A stretch of 7,659 nucleotides of DNA from UBA1189 sp045544835 (GCA_045544835.1 JAZPZS010000163.1:1-7659), one strand, 5' to 3'; shown: positions 1 through 5,399, numbered from the stretch's first letter. Translations and numbers: made by a program. Notes: generated from the letters alone by a model not told the origin.

Positions 1-68
1 TCTCTATGTGGTGAGACTGGAATTTCTGTATGTAGAGACTGCAATCTCTCTATGGTGAGACTCGAGTC
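1..68. repeat. Degenerate tandem repeat, about 22-bp unit, three copies
   Basis: Three head-to-tail copies run 1-24, 25-46 and 47-68. Each begins TCTSTATG, is followed by a GAGACT core, and ends in a variable GGAATT, GCAATC or CGAGTC tail. Copy 1 carries two extra bases. The third copy flows into the perfect palindrome at 55-72. The array reaches the window edge, so its full length is unknown. The repeat is seen directly; its role is not known. Confidence 0.6.
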
Positions 69-243
69 TCACTTCGCTGAAATTATTTGGTACTGGGAGT
101 GCGGAGAGAATTTCTAACCATTCTATCGACAGAATGAGGACTATATGAGACTGTATGATATGTCTATCATATTGTCGCCCAATCGGCAATGTCTGTAGCA
201 AAATGTCAAACTTCGAGAGGCCGAAAAAGGCGATTTTTGAATC

Positions 244-287
244 GGACAAAGAGATTTCGGAAAATGGACAAAGAGATTTTTTGAAAT
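244..287. repeat. Two tandem 22-bp units
   Basis: The 14-mer GGACAAAGAGATTT occurs at 244-257 and again at 266-279, giving two 22-bp units that match at about 18 of 22 positions. A more decayed third unit may precede them around 221-243. The period equals that of the array at 1-68, although the unit sequences differ. The second unit abuts the strong hairpin at 288-319. Confidence 0.55.
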
Positions 288-324
288 GCAAGGCTCTGAC
301 ATTTTGATCAGAGCCTTGCGTTTT
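288..324 (+). terminator. Strong terminator-like hairpin
   Basis: GCAAGGCTCTGA (288-299) pairs perfectly over 12 bp with TCAGAGCCTTGC (308-319) around an 8-nt loop, followed on the plus strand by GTTTTC. On the minus strand an interrupted U-rich run (complement of 276-286) lies just past the stem, so it could act in both directions. It would best serve a rightward gene left of the window, or back up the his terminator at 413-439. Orientation is inferred. Confidence 0.55.
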
Positions 325-400
325 CGCGGTACATGTATGTACTGGTTTGTCGCATGTTTGTAATAAATCTATTGCATGTATTAGGTTGATTTATTATTGC

Positions 401-447
401 GAAAAAACAAAAGCGAGAGGCGCATGTGCAGCCTCTCGCAGTTTTTA
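401..447 (-). terminator. Bidirectional intrinsic terminator, end of the his operon
   Basis: GCGAGAGGC (413-421) pairs perfectly over 9 bp with GCCTCTCGC (431-439) around a 9-nt loop. Read leftward, in the his direction, the stem is followed by TTTTGTTTTTTC (412-401), a good U tract. Read rightward it is followed by AGTTTTTAC. It lies about 100 bp past the hisDC stop and is the likely end of the his transcript. Confidence 0.7.
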
Positions 448-465
448 CTCTCAGCCCTCAAGGTT

Positions 466-558
466 CGTGCCAGTGAGCGAGAGTCAAACTTGTTTGAACT
501 CTCACAGCGAGCGCAGCCGAAGCTCAACAACGAAGTTGTTAACTCCAAACTCTCAACT
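466..558. repeat. Mosaic palindromic dispersed-type repeat after hisC
   Basis: GAGAGTCAAAC (479-489) and TTTGAACTCTC (493-503) form a near-perfect hairpin. AACAAC/GTTGTT (around 527-540) forms a second one. They flank a CAGCGAGCGCAGCCGAAG block of a kind I associate with dispersed repeats in Bacteroidales genomes. A run of AACTC/TCAACTC words (540-558) follows and enters the 3' end of the hisC part, encoding its last residues. No other copy lies in this window, so the dispersed nature is inferred from recall and needs a genome search. Confidence 0.5.
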
Positions 559-2920
559 CCCGTATCAGTCTGTCGTTCTCCTCGGGTGTGCCGATGGTGA
601 TGCGCAGGGTGCCTTCGCAGCCTGGGGTGCGAGAGCGGTCGCGTACGATGAGTTCGCGGGCGATGAGGTAGTCGTATAGTTCGCGCGGACGGGCGGTCTT
701 CACGAGGAGGAAATTGGCATCGCTGGGGTATACCTTCTCTATGTAGGGCAGTGCGGTGAGGGCTGCAGCTACGCGTTCGCGTTCGGCGATGAGGGTCTGT
801 ACCTGTGGGGTGATGTCCGTCTCGAGAAGGCGCAGGGCGAGTGCCAATGTGTCGGTACCGATGTTGTAGGGGTACTTCACCTGCTCGAACAGGCGGATGA
901 TGCGCTCTTCGGCAAAGGCAAGGCCCATGCGCAGACCGGCAAGGCCGTAGGCTTTCGAGAGGGTTTGCAGGACGATGAGGTTGGGGTATTGGTCTATCAG
1001 CTCTACCATGCTGGGCACGGAGGAGAAGTCGATGTAGGCCTCGTCGACCACCACGATACCGGGGAAGCGGCTCAAGAGGGAGATGAGCTGTTCGCGGGGA
1101 AAGGCATTGGCCGTGGGGTTGTTGGGTGAGCACACGAAGAGCAGCTTGCTCTGCATGTCAGTAGCGCTCAGGAGTGCCTCTACGGGCAGACTGAAATCCT
1201 CGCCGAGCATCACCTCGCGGCACTCAATGTCGTTGATGGCAGCACACACGCTGTACATGCCGTAGGTGGGCGCTATGCTGACGATGTTGTCGATGCCTGG
1301 GCGACAGAAGATGCGGAACAGGAGGTCGATGGCCTCGTCGCTACCATTGCCGAGGAAGAGGCGTGCGGGATCGACGCCCTTCTTCTGTGCTATGGCGCTG
1401 CGCACCTGCTCCTTGAGCGCGGTAGATGGGTAGCGGTTGTAACCATTGTCGAAGGGGTTCTCATTGGCGTCGAGGTAGATGCCGATGCTGCCCTTGTACT
1501 CGTCGCGGGCGGTGGAGTAGGGTTTTAGGGCGGCGATGTTGGGGCGAACAAGAGCTTGGCCCCCCTCATTCCCCCCAAGGGGGGATGAGACAGACTGCGA
1601 TGTTTGCAGTCCCTCCCCCTTGGGGGAGGTTAGGAGGGGGCCTTCCACCCTCACCTTCACTGCATTGGCATGTGCGTCCAGTCCCTCGGCTTCGGCCATG
1701 CGGATGATGGTGTTGCTGAGGCTGTTGAGGCCTTCCTGGCTGAGCTCCTGGTAGGTGATGGCGTGCATGAAGCTGTCGAGGCCAATGCCGCTGTAGGCAC
1801 TGGCGAGTCCCATGGTGGGCAGGGTGTGGTTGGTACCTGAGGCGTAGTCGCCGGCACTTTCGGGCGAGTAGTGTCCCACGAAGATGCTGCCTGCTGCGGT
1901 GATGCGGTCGGCCACTGCCCACGCATCGTCCATGGCGATGATGAGGTGCTCAGAAGCGTAGGCGTTGGCAAAGGCAATCATGGTGTCGATGTCGTCAAAT
2001 ACCACGATGCGGCTGTTGGCAAGCGAGCGTGTGGCAATATCGGCACGGGGTAGCAGAGCGAGCTGACGCGCTATCTCGGCATTGACCTGCTCGGCAAACT
2101 CCTGACTGCGGCATACGAGCAGCGATTGGCTGTCGGGGCCGTGCTCGGCTTGGGAGAGGAAGTCGGCCGCCACGAAGTCGGGACGGGCGCTGTCGTCGGC
2201 CACGATCATCACTTCGGAAGGGCCTGCGGGCATGTCGATGGCGGTGCCCTGTGCACTGACCATCTGCTTGGCCTTGGTCACGTAGCGGTTTCCGGGGCCG
2301 AAAATCTTGAACACGCGCTCTATGCTCTCGGTGCCGTAGGCCATGGCGGCAATGGCTTGTGCGCCACCCAATTTATATATGGTGCGTACGCCACACAGCT
2401 GGGCAGTGTAGAGCACTACGGGATTTACCTTTCCGGTGGTGCGGTCGCATGGGGTACACAGCACAATCTCCTCGCAGCCAGCAATCTGGGCAGGAAGTGC
2501 CAGCATCAGAATGGTAGAGAAGAGTGGGGCACTGCCACCTGGTATGTAGAGACCTACGCGGCGTATGGGGAGCACACGGCGACGGCAGTGCACACCGGGC
2601 ATGGTGTAGACATCTACGGCAGGAGTCTGCTGCGCCTTGTGGAAAGCGCTGATATTGCTTGCTGCCTGACGGATGGCCGACTTGAGTTCTTCACTCACCG
2701 AAGACTCGGCTTCGGCAAACTCGGCCTCAGATACTTGCAGCGACTCGGGGCAACGTCCGTCAATCTCTGTGGTGATGGCACGCAGGGCCTCGTCACCTCC
2801 CTGGCGGATGCGCTCAAGAATGGTGCGTACACGCTGTTCGATGACCGTGTCGTCATCGGTGGCACGGAGCATCAGCGCTGGCCAGGTATTTTTATCGGGA
2901 GAAATGTGTGTTTGTAGCAT
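539..2920 (-). CDS. hisDC: Fused histidinol dehydrogenase / histidinol-phosphate aminotransferase
   Basis: One 793-residue frame contains two complete cytoplasmic histidine biosynthesis enzymes. Residues 1-426 are HisD, the NAD-dependent, zinc-containing dehydrogenase that converts histidinol to histidine. The motif IDMPAGPSEVMI is at 228-239, and residues matching the E. coli zinc and catalytic set are Q257, H260, E324, H325, D358 and H417, with a constant offset of two. Residues 457-793 are HisC, the PLP aminotransferase that makes histidinol phosphate: LDANENPF 483-490, GNGSDEAID 524-532, SPNNPT 598-603, D626, PLP lysine K656 in LSKAYGLAGLR, and R773. Both halves have normal family length. 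Residues 427-456 are a low-complexity linker encoded by a palindromic repeat, with no Met, GTG or TTG in frame where HisC should begin, so HisC seems to be made only as a fusion. The last residues (LRVWS) are encoded by repeat-like sequence. It follows hisG by 152 bp. Confidence 0.93.
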   Translation of the reverse strand: MLQTHISPDKNTWPALMLRATDDDTVIEQRVRTILERIRQGGDEALRAITTEIDGRCPESLQVSEAEFAEAESSVSEELKSAIRQAASNISAFHKAQQTPAVDVYTMPGVHCRRRVLPIRRVGLYIPGGSAPLFSTILMLALPAQIAGCEEIVLCTPCDRTTGKVNPVVLYTAQLCGVRTIYKLGGAQAIAAMAYGTESIERVFKIFGPGNRYVTKAKQMVSAQGTAIDMPAGPSEVMIVADDSARPDFVAADFLSQAEHGPDSQSLLVCRSQEFAEQVNAEIARQLALLPRADIATRSLANSRIVVFDDIDTMIAFANAYASEHLIIAMDDAWAVADRITAAGSIFVGHYSPESAGDYASGTNHTLPTMGLASAYSGIGLDSFMHAITYQELSQEGLNSLSNTIIRMAEAEGLDAHANAVKVRVEGPLLTSPKGEGLQTSQSVSSPLGGNEGGQALVRPNIAALKPYSTARDEYKGSIGIYLDANENPFDNGYNRYPSTALKEQVRSAIAQKKGVDPARLFLGNGSDEAIDLLFRIFCRPGIDNIVSIAPTYGMYSVCAAINDIECREVMLGEDFSLPVEALLSATDMQSKLLFVCSPNNPTANAFPREQLISLLSRFPGIVVVDEAYIDFSSVPSMVELIDQYPNLIVLQTLSKAYGLAGLRMGLAFAEERIIRLFEQVKYPYNIGTDTLALALRLLETDITPQVQTLIAERERVAAALTALPYIEKVYPSDANFLLVKTARPRELYDYLIARELIVRDRSRTPGCEGTLRITIGTPEENDRLIRELRVWS
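1558..1642. repeat. 85-bp G/C-run palindromic repeat at the hisD-hisC junction
   Basis: The element has GGCCCCC (1558-1564) and GGGGGCC (1636-1642) as outer inverted ends. Inside are three stacked hairpins: CCCCCC-AA-GGGGGG (1571-1584), GACTGC/GCAGTC (1593-1598 and 1606-1611) and a perfect CCTCCCCC-TT-GGGGGAGG (1612-1629). Read in the hisDC frame it gives PLLTSPKGEGLQTSQ and onward, a kind of translation I associate with dispersed repeats in Bacteroidetes. No enzyme motif of HisD or HisC falls in it. It sits exactly between the conserved end of HisD and the conserved start of HisC (LVRPNIAALKPYS). That it is an insertion is inferred; the palindrome is seen directly. Confidence 0.75.
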
Positions 2921-3072
2921 ATAAATTATGTACTATTTACAAATTTACGATTTACAATTTATTGTACCATTGGGTTATTTAGCAATTTACCCAAACCGCG
3001 ATGATGAAATTGTCAAATAATAAAATTACCCAATAAATAGTAAATAGTAAATTGTCAAATTGTAAATATGAA
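2921..3072. repeat. AT-rich fold-back spacer between hisG and hisDC
   Basis: The 152-bp spacer is built from TTTAC, AATTT and TATTTAC words. ATTTACAATTT (2950-2960) is an 11-bp perfect inverted match of AAATTGTAAAT (3057-3067), and CTATTTAC (2933-2940) of GTAAATAG (3040-3047). TGGGT/ACCCA pairs lie inside. It looks like a repeat-derived insertion in the operon. The complement of 2940-2947 reads TAAATTTG, which fits the Bacteroidetes -7 box and lies 20 bp before the hisD start, but such matches are easy by chance in this AT-rich stretch. I see no terminator. Confidence 0.5.
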
Positions 3073-3924
3073 TTATTCAATCACTTTGTCCAAATCCAAG
3101 ACGAGGATGCCCTCGGCACCAATCTGCTTGAGACGTTCTATCTTGTCCCACAGCTCGTCGGCTTTCACTACGGAGTGCAGTGAGCACCAGGATTTGTCGG
3201 CCAGAGGCATTACCGACGGACTGCGCATGGCGGGGAGTATGGCTATTGCCTCGTCGACCTTGTCGGCGGGGAGGTTCATCAGGATATATTTCTTTCCACG
3301 GCTATTGGTGACAGCATCGATGCGGAAGAGCAGCGAGTCGAGGATGGCACGCTTCTCGGATGAGAGATTGGGGTTGGCGATGAGCACCGCCTCGGACTGA
3401 ATGACCTGCTCCACCTCCTTGAGACCATTCGACACGAGGGTGCCGCCCGACGATACGATGTCGAAGATGGCATCGGCAATGCCTGCTGCGGGAGCTATCT
3501 CCACCGAACCCTTGATGACGCGGATGCTGGCCTCGATGCCCTGCTCGGCGAAGAAGCGACGCAGGATGTTGGGGTAGGAGGTAGCGATGCGCTTGCCCTG
3601 GAAATAGGCAGGCGAGGTGTACTCATCGGCTTTGGGAATGGCCAGCGAGATGCGGCAGCCACCGAATCCCAATCGGCGCACTACCTCCACTGCAGCGTTC
3701 GTCTCGGCCACCTCGTTGTAGCCCACGATGCCAATGTCGGCAGAGCCGTCGGCCACGACTTCGGGGATATCATCGTCGCGCAAGTAGAGAATCTCGAGAG
3801 GGAAGTTGCCTACACGATCGAGAAACTTGCGTTTCTGGTCATTCACATTCATGCCTGCATCTTGCAGCAGGTCGACGCTCTGCTCGTTGAGTCGTCCTTT
3901 CGATTGGATAGCTATTCGTATCAT
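3073..3924 (-). CDS. hisG: ATP phosphoribosyltransferase, long form
   Basis: This is the first and committed enzyme of histidine synthesis, joining ATP and PRPP to give phosphoribosyl-ATP in the cytoplasm. The 283 residues begin MIRIAIQSKGRL, typical of HisG. The PRPP-binding signature lies around 139-162 and includes DIVSSGGT (155-162). A C-terminal domain of about 70 residues (about 210-283, from KKYILMNLP to LVLDLDKVIE) marks the long form, which does not need HisZ and in known relatives carries the site for feedback inhibition by histidine. The start at 3924 lies 25 bp after the U tract of the leader terminator. No Shine-Dalgarno site is visible, as is usual in Bacteroidetes. It is the first structural gene of the operon and is predicted to be controlled by the upstream attenuator. 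Confidence 0.96.
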   Translation of the reverse strand: MIRIAIQSKGRLNEQSVDLLQDAGMNVNDQKRKFLDRVGNFPLEILYLRDDDIPEVVADGSADIGIVGYNEVAETNAAVEVVRRLGFGGCRISLAIPKADEYTSPAYFQGKRIATSYPNILRRFFAEQGIEASIRVIKGSVEIAPAAGIADAIFDIVSSGGTLVSNGLKEVEQVIQSEAVLIANPNLSSEKRAILDSLLFRIDAVTNSRGKKYILMNLPADKVDEAIAILPAMRSPSVMPLADKSWCSLHSVVKADELWDKIERLKQIGAEGILVLDLDKVIE

Positions 3925-3948
3925 AATATTGCTTTAATTTACATTAAT

Positions 3949-3978
3949 AAAAAAAGACCCGCCTTATAAGGCAAGTCT
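3949..3978 (-). terminator. his leader attenuator terminator
   Basis: On the minus strand, AGACTTGCC...GGCGGGTCT (3978-3955) forms a 10-bp stem with two G-U pairs around a TATA loop, followed at once by seven T residues (3955-3949). It lies between the leader peptide and hisG, 25 bp before the hisG start, and is a textbook intrinsic terminator. Its 5' arm holds CTTGCCTTA (3975-3967), which can pair instead with TAAGGTGAG at 4027-4019. The structure is seen in the sequence; control by it is inferred. Confidence 0.85.
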
Positions 3979-3995
3979 CCGTACATCCGTTTTTC

Positions 3996-4075
3996 ATGAA
4001 TCCAAACTGCATACAACACTCACCTTATCTCAATAGACAAGTATGATGATGATGTTGTAGGCAAGTTTGATTCAT
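3996..4075 (-). promoter_or_regulatory. his leader RNA: long hairpin and antiterminator
   Basis: Two 23-nt arms, 4053-4075 and 3996-4018, are near-perfect inverted repeats, with one mismatch and two single-base bulges. The first arm is the leader peptide start (ATG AAT CAA ACT...). The 34-nt loop (4019-4052) holds the four His codons and the leader stop. TAAGGTGAG (4027-4019), which starts with the stop codon itself, can form nine consecutive pairs, two of them G-U, with CTTGCCTTA (3975-3967) of the terminator 5' arm. A ribosome stalled on the His codons leaves TAAGGTGAG free, so the antiterminator forms. A ribosome at the stop codon covers it, so the terminator forms. The pairings are seen; the switching model is inference by analogy with enteric his attenuation. 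Confidence 0.75.
4025..4075 (-). CDS. hisL: his operon leader peptide
   Basis: A 16-codon frame reads MNQTCLQHHHHTCLLR and then TAA. It has four consecutive CAT histidine codons (4043-4054) and lies between a Bacteroidetes-type promoter and an intrinsic terminator directly upstream of hisG. It is too short for routine gene calling. By analogy with enterobacterial his leaders, it senses charged histidyl-tRNA by ribosome stalling and needs no function as a peptide. The start is the only ATG in frame after the promoter and is about 22 nt from the predicted transcript start. The symbol hisL is borrowed from the enteric system and does not imply homology. Confidence 0.8.
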   Translation of the reverse strand: MNQTCLQHHHHTCLLR

Positions 4076-4103
4076 GCTCTCTTTTTACCTTGTTTACCTA
4101 GCG

Positions 4104-4134
4104 CAAAGGTATAAGTTTGTTTTTATATACACAA
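4104..4134 (-). promoter_or_regulatory. Predicted his operon promoter
   Basis: On the minus strand, TACCTTTG (4111-4104) matches the Bacteroidetes -7 consensus TAnnTTTG. TTG (4134-4132) lies about 20 bp upstream, where the -33 element is expected. Transcription would start near 4097, about 22 nt before the leader peptide ATG at 4075, which fits an attenuator arrangement. Confidence 0.65.
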
Positions 4135-4309
4135 TATTTTATTGGTTTTTTTACTCAAATTATCATAAATAATTACAATTTATAAACAAATTGGAAGAAA
4201 AAGTAACAAATCTAACGGCTACGGGAAATTATTAGACACATAACACTATAATGAATGAATACAACAATCTATAATATAATTATTGTATATCTAAATTTCA
4301 TGCCAAAGG

Positions 4310-4328
4310 AGAAAGGATTAACCTTTCT
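4310..4328. promoter_or_regulatory. Palindrome upstream of the fabD promoter, possible operator
   Basis: AGAAAGG (4310-4316) and CCTTTCT (4322-4328) form a perfect 7-bp inverted repeat around 5 bp. It lies just upstream of where the -33 element of the fabD promoter would fall. That is a reasonable position for a dimeric regulator, but no regulator is identified and it does not resemble the Firmicutes FapR site. Confidence 0.35.
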
Positions 4329-4353
4329 ATGCTCATAACAATAAAAAAAGTGT

Positions 4354-4361
4354 TATCTTTG
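4354..4361 (+). promoter_or_regulatory. fabD promoter -7 box
   Basis: TATCTTTG is an exact match to the Bacteroidetes -7 consensus TAnnTTTG, placed about 60 bp before the fabD ATG. No clear TTTG -33 element is seen at the usual spacing. Transcription would start near 4368, immediately before a 6-bp hairpin (TCGGCT-TT-AGCCGA, 4373-4386), which would sit at the very 5' end of the mRNA. Confidence 0.65.
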
Positions 4362-4420
4362 TGTCCTAAAAATCGGCTTTAGCCGACTATTTATTATAAC
4401 TAACTATACGAAACCGAATT

Positions 4421-5287
4421 ATGAAAGCATTTGTTTTTCCCGGTCAGGGAGCCCAGTTCTCAGGAATGGGCAAAGACTTGTATGAAAGTTCACCGTTAGC
4501 TAAGGAGTTATTCGAAAAAGCCAACGATATCCTTGGCTATCGCATCACGGATATCATGTTTGAGGGTACCGACGAAGAGCTTCGTCAGACCAAGGTCACC
4601 CAGCCCGCCGTATTTCTCCACTCTGTCATCAGCGCCCTCTGCCTAGGCGATGACTTCTGCCCCGATATGGTTGCCGGTCACTCGCTCGGCGAGTTCTCGG
4701 CCATGGTAGCCAGTGGCGCCCTCTCCTTCGAGGATGGCCTCAAGCTGGTATATGCCCGTGCCATGGCCATGCAGAAGGCTTGCGAGCTGCAGCCCTCCAC
4801 AATGGCTGCCATCATCGCCCTACCCGACGAGACCATCGAGGCCATATGCCGCGAGGTCAGCGAAGGAGGCCACACCGTAGTAGCAGCCAACTACAACTGT
4901 CCCGGACAGGTCGTTATTTCAGGTAGCATGGAGGGCATTAAGCTCGCCTGTGAGAAGCTCACCGAGGCCGGTGCTAAGCGTGCCCTGCCATTGAGCGTAG
5001 GCGGTGCGTTCCACTCTCCACTGATGGATCCCGCCAAGGTAGAGCTCGAGGCTGCCATCCAAGCCACTGAGTTCCACACACCCAAGTGTCCCGTTTACCA
5101 AAACGTAGATGCCCTGCCGCACACCGATCCTGAAGAAATAAAGGCCAACCTGATTGCACAGCTTACCTCTCCCGTCCGCTGGACCCAGAGCGTGCTCCAC
5201 ATGATAGCCGATGGAGCCGAGACCTTCACCGAGTGCGGTCCCGGCAACGTACTCACGGGATTAATAAGAAAAATCAAAAAAGCATAG
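4421..5287 (+). CDS. fabD: Malonyl-CoA:ACP S-malonyltransferase
   Basis: FabD moves the malonyl group from CoA to acyl carrier protein, loading the extender unit for type II fatty acid synthesis in the cytoplasm. The 288 residues are close to the usual length of about 300. The start MKAFVFPGQGAQ is typical and gives the oxyanion-side Q9. The nucleophile elbow GHSLGEF is at 86-92 with Ser88. R113 (YARAMAMQ) matches the malonyl-carboxylate-binding arginine. H198 in GGAFHSP is the catalytic histidine, and Q247 and the ECGPGNVLTG segment (271-280) are conserved. The ATG at 4421 follows a 5' leader of about 50 nt. No other fab gene is in the window. A 112-bp spacer with a fold-back separates it from the GH13 gene, and no strong terminator lies between, so readthrough is possible. 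Confidence 0.96.
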   Translation: MKAFVFPGQGAQFSGMGKDLYESSPLAKELFEKANDILGYRITDIMFEGTDEELRQTKVTQPAVFLHSVISALCLGDDFCPDMVAGHSLGEFSAMVASGALSFEDGLKLVYARAMAMQKACELQPSTMAAIIALPDETIEAICREVSEGGHTVVAANYNCPGQVVISGSMEGIKLACEKLTEAGAKRALPLSVGGAFHSPLMDPAKVELEAAIQATEFHTPKCPVYQNVDALPHTDPEEIKANLIAQLTSPVRWTQSVLHMIADGAETFTECGPGNVLTGLIRKIKKA

Positions 5288-5314
5288 CATTTTCAATTAT
5301 GAAATTGGAATTAG

Positions 5315-5372
5315 GAATTATGAGGAACCCACATTGCACACAATAGTAATGGGGACTTGTTTCCCATAATTC
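5315..5372 (+). repeat. 58-nt fold-back between fabD and the GH13 gene
   Basis: The arms 5315-5328 (starting GAATTATG) and 5359-5372 (ending CATAATTC) pair over 14 nt with one mismatch and one G-U, and ATTG/CAAT pairs lie near the apex. No U tract follows, so it is not a standard terminator. The AATTATG/GGAATTA words resemble short intergenic repeats of Bacteroidales. It could stabilise the fabD mRNA 3' end or be a repeat relic. Confidence 0.45.
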
Positions 5373-5399
5373 AGGATTCAAAAATCAGAAACACATAAC

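Larger units (their letters stand above)
1..412. other. Gene-free region with repeats and hairpins
   Basis: I see no convincing gene here. A 95-codon open frame on the minus strand (4-291) resembles no family I know, and it runs through the repeats described separately, whose 22-bp period is not a multiple of three, so I do not call it. The region is rich in small inverted repeats: an 18-bp perfect palindrome at 55-72 (GTGAGACTCGAGTCTCAC), TATGATA/TATCATA around 148-166, ATTGTCG/CGGCAAT around 172-192, GTACAT/ATGTAC at 329-342, and TAATAAATC/GATTTATTA at 361-369 and 388-396. It lies beyond the end of the his operon and may be 3' flanking sequence of a gene to the left. Confidence 0.5.
4076..4420. 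other. Divergent control region between his leader and fabD
   Basis: This AT-rich stretch holds the leftward his promoter (4104-4134), the rightward fabD promoter (about 4354-4361), and the inverted repeats given separately. A further near-perfect pair, ATACAACAAT and ATTATTGTAT (about 4259-4268 and 4279-4288), lies in the middle. I see no gene in it. Confidence 0.6.

Noticed and set aside
1..287. Possible CRISPR array
   Set aside because: The repeats are directly adjacent with no unique spacers, the units are degenerate, and no cas gene is in the window.
4..291. 95-codon open frame on the minus strand
   Set aside because: It spans two noncoding-type repeat arrays with a 22-bp period and resembles no known protein. 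A small orphan gene cannot be excluded.
347..679. 110-codon open frame on the plus strand
   Set aside because: It crosses the terminator and the mosaic repeat, then reads antisense into hisC, and has no family resemblance.
381..1133. 250-codon open frame on the minus strand, out of frame with hisC
   Set aside because: It overlaps the conserved HisC coding frame. Its His, Arg and Pro rich product is typical of a shifted frame in GC-rich DNA, and it also runs through the terminator hairpin.
2126..2917. 263-codon open frame on the plus strand
   Set aside because: It lies wholly antisense to the HisD part, shows no family resemblance, and is explained by the GC-rich codon use of hisD.
4373..4386. 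Riboswitch or attenuator before fabD
   Set aside because: Only a 6-bp hairpin is present in a leader of about 50 nt. There is no U tract or larger fold.
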